Positions 61,573-64,000 of a stretch of DNA of 64,000 bases are shown here, one piece after another; position 1 is the stretch's first letter, and each line of letters begins with the position of its first letter. The notes beneath the pieces are model-generated. The model was not told where the DNA came from. It searched no databases and was given only the letters and a program-made list of their open reading frames with translations. Source of the DNA: Cliona cf. orientalis (taxonomy: Eukaryota; Porifera; Demospongiae; Clionaida; Clionaidae); assembly GCA_963930775.1 (NCBI GenBank), contig OZ005703.1:6386001-6450000 (forward strand), given 5' to 3'. The translations under genes and the position numbers were made by a program.

Positions 61573-63250
61573 CTAGTGTAATTTAACAGACCTCATTTTT
61601 GAAATAATCCAGAAACTAATAAATATTGCTATATATACAATTGGAACACTGCCGGTCAATGAAGGAAGAAGTATATTAAATATTATAGAGGAGCGTTTTG
61701 CGACAAGTCTCGAAATTAGAGCAATGAAGATTAAGCTTAGTAGAATGTAGAACACTGTGTCCATTATAGAATAGCGGCAAGCAACCTTCTTATATGGTTG
61801 TATATTTATCGCAACTATTGAGAGGGTAAGGAAAGCAATAAGACCATATATAAGGAACATTATTGACAAAGTCATCCCGTATAAGATAAAAGACAGTAGT
61901 CGAATCAGATGGATGAGGGTTGAAAACCATCGGCAGTCAAATGTCCCAGGCTCAGTTCCGTCCTTATAGCAGCCTTGAAAGGAGTCAACAAAGGCGTGGA
62001 GAAAGTGCCAATTGAATGAAAAATAGGAAAGGAACTTTTGAAAGAATTGAAAAGGGTAAAGAATAAAGATTATTGTAGGGATACTTACAAACAATGTAAG
62101 GATGATGATTGCTGTGATGGCGTATGGAAGATGTTCATTTCCAAAGTACTGGACAGTGGGGGTATAGTATAATCCATATTGTACTTCTTTTGACCCCAGT
62201 TTGTAGATAGTAGTATAGGAATCAAAAGATCAGCAGAGACACTCAACACTTTGATATAAGATAGCAAAAAGAAAGTAGCAAAGGAATCGATAATTGATGT
62301 ACGAATGTCCCAGGACTTTCGAAATACAGAAAGCACATTGTGAAACGGCTTCCATATGATTACTACCACAGCAAACCGTCTATCATGGAGCTCAATAAGT
62401 AAGTATGAAAGAAGTATCAATAAAAATGGATAAAGTGCAAGGAAGTAGTCCAGGGCTAATGCTTGAAGGGTGGTCACATTGAGGCAAATATCAGGAATGA
62501 CAGAACGAAATAAGTCAAGATTCCAAAAACTGTAAAACACTGTGAATGTCTTCGCTGCTATCAACAGATGTGGATTACGATGGCTCAATTCAGACATCAT
62601 CAGACGGATAAATGCAGGCATAGTGATGACTTGACTGAACCAGACTACTCCATGAAGACGAGAAGACGTCACATTGATTTTAAAGATGACCACAAAGAGG
62701 TAGAAGAATGTGAGTGGCACAGATCCGGCTAAGATGAACTTCCACCAGTTCTTATGGCCATCTGGACACTTCACACAACTGAGATTGTATGAGAGTACAA
62801 ATGGACTGTATCCCTCTTCACAATCACCACATAGTAGACCCGTTCTGTGAAAGCTAGCACAGACTGATTTATTGAGCAGTACTTCTGGCTTTTGTGGCAG
62901 TTTGTGATGAATATGATCCACTTTTTTGATGCTAATACAGTTATAGAAGCATAGTCCAAGATAGGTGGATCCAGTCCGTCTATCATAGGTCACACAGTGG
63001 CAGTCTAGAACAGCTGCTCTCTACGTTCAATGTCACACACCACTTCATAGCTGTGTTCATTTCCACACTCACAAATGTTCTGTGAGTTACAAATGAACCA
63101 TGTTGGACATGCACTATCCTTATGGCAGTGAGGATATCTAACTTCTCTCAATTTAATAGTGCCGACTTTGGTGTATCTCCCTTGACTTGCTGACTTACTA
63201 AGCACTATGACTAACATCAAGATAGATAATAAATCTTTTGACATGTTCAT
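61573..63250 (-). pseudogene. Subfamily E gene with two small frame changes
   Basis: Starts MNMSKDLLSILMLVIVLS at 63250. One base is missing near 63016 (GCTGCTCTCTACG against GCTGCCTCTCCACG), shifting the frame after VVCDIER. Two extra bases (TA) at about 62214 shift it again after ADLLIP. Between and after these, all landmarks are regular: complete cysteines, PDGHKNWWKF, FQGCYKDGTEPG, end RSVKLH. No stop codon of its own otherwise. Confidence 0.86.
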
Positions 63251-64000
63251 ATTTATGTTGAACAGTAGCTACGTGCAGAATATTCAATTTTTTTACAATT
63301 TTGTGTCTAATGATATTTTGGGGCAAATATAGCACACTTGTACACTTGCACACCTTTGTTCTTATATGGCTTCATTCAATAAGTACACAAAAACACATAT
63401 CATGGCAAAGCTAACAGAGTCGTTATGATAGGCACCAGGAAAACACACAAATACCTGTCAAAACTTTAGAGAAATGACCCTGAATTAACTGAAATAATAT
63501 TCCCTGCTAAGAATATTTGTAAACTGAAGACTCAATCGCTTTTGAATTCAACTTGAGTCAACAGAATTTATAGCTAATAGATCAGAACAGATCTCTTATA
63601 GCAATGCCATTTTAGCCAAAATATTACAGCCATGGAATAACATGATAACATTATTATTGTACCTGGTTGTAAGTGAGTTACGTTTCATTTGTAATATTGA
63701 TGTACTAAACTACTGGTACAAAGTAATATGGATCAGTACCTTGTATAAATTTACTAGTGATTTTTGTATTTTAATGTAGGAATGTGTACTATATGACACT
63801 GAAAGCTAATAATACGGAAACGAGTACAAGTCGTTATCGTAATTTACAGTGTATGCACGTGTGCACACATTTACCGTGTTTACGCTAATGAAACACATGA
63901 TCTAAATAGCACAATACGCGTTCTATATATATACATGTATAGCTAGGATTTTTCACAGTGTATCTGGGAGTGCGTGACGCATAGTTTGAAATTGCAATTT
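63251..64000. other. E-array spacer running off the window
   Basis: AGCACAC run, R1 at about 63385-63600, intergenic repeat, then the extended block with TAGCACAATACGCGTTCTA shared with 49900. The array probably continues beyond 64000. Confidence 0.6.

Overview
This is eukaryotic, AT-rich DNA, most likely from a demosponge; the species cannot be fixed from the window. Two things point there. The left end holds a secreted right-handed beta-helix protein of the chlamydial-Pmp-like type that sponges have in large numbers. The rest is packed with a multi-pass membrane protein family (signal peptide, ectodomain with about 15 cysteines, a CPDGHKNWWKF juncture, 9-10 membrane segments, a FQGCYKDGTEPG loop) whose type I recall from sponge gene models of unknown function. 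No housekeeping gene is recognisable.

Layout. 1-1.6 kb: beta-helix gene (minus). 3.2-10.9 kb: three plus-strand family genes (subfamilies A, C, D) with a Crypton-like recombinase relic between two of them. 12.3-38.5 kb: minus-strand genes arranged as repeated blocks in the order D, C, B, plus an A fragment on the opposite strand. Three blocks are visible, with varying losses, and a truncated Penelope-like retroelement tail carrying a hammerhead-ribozyme-like motif lies between two of them. 40.2-41.9 kb: a singleton (F). 42.9-63.3 kb: a head-to-tail minus-strand array of ten subfamily E units, of which three are intact and seven are broken, truncated or interrupted.

In all there are 15 full-length, intron-free reading frames of 547-569 codons, seven broken copies and at least five shorter fragments. 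This is the birth-and-death pattern of chemoreceptor or immune-receptor clusters. The cysteine pattern, membrane layout and juncture are kept across subfamilies, while the signal peptides, the second half of the ectodomain, some loops and the C-terminal tails vary. The proteins are probably cell-surface receptors or channels; that role is inference.

Between the genes lie small inverted-repeat elements (several MITE families, one hAT-type insertion with an 8-bp target duplication inside a broken copy), a tRNA-like sequence, dispersed repeats copied along with the genes, and short palindromic insertions in several copies. Many plausible ATG starts lie downstream of the longest open frame; the starts given here are chosen by ATG plus signal peptide conserved among paralogues.
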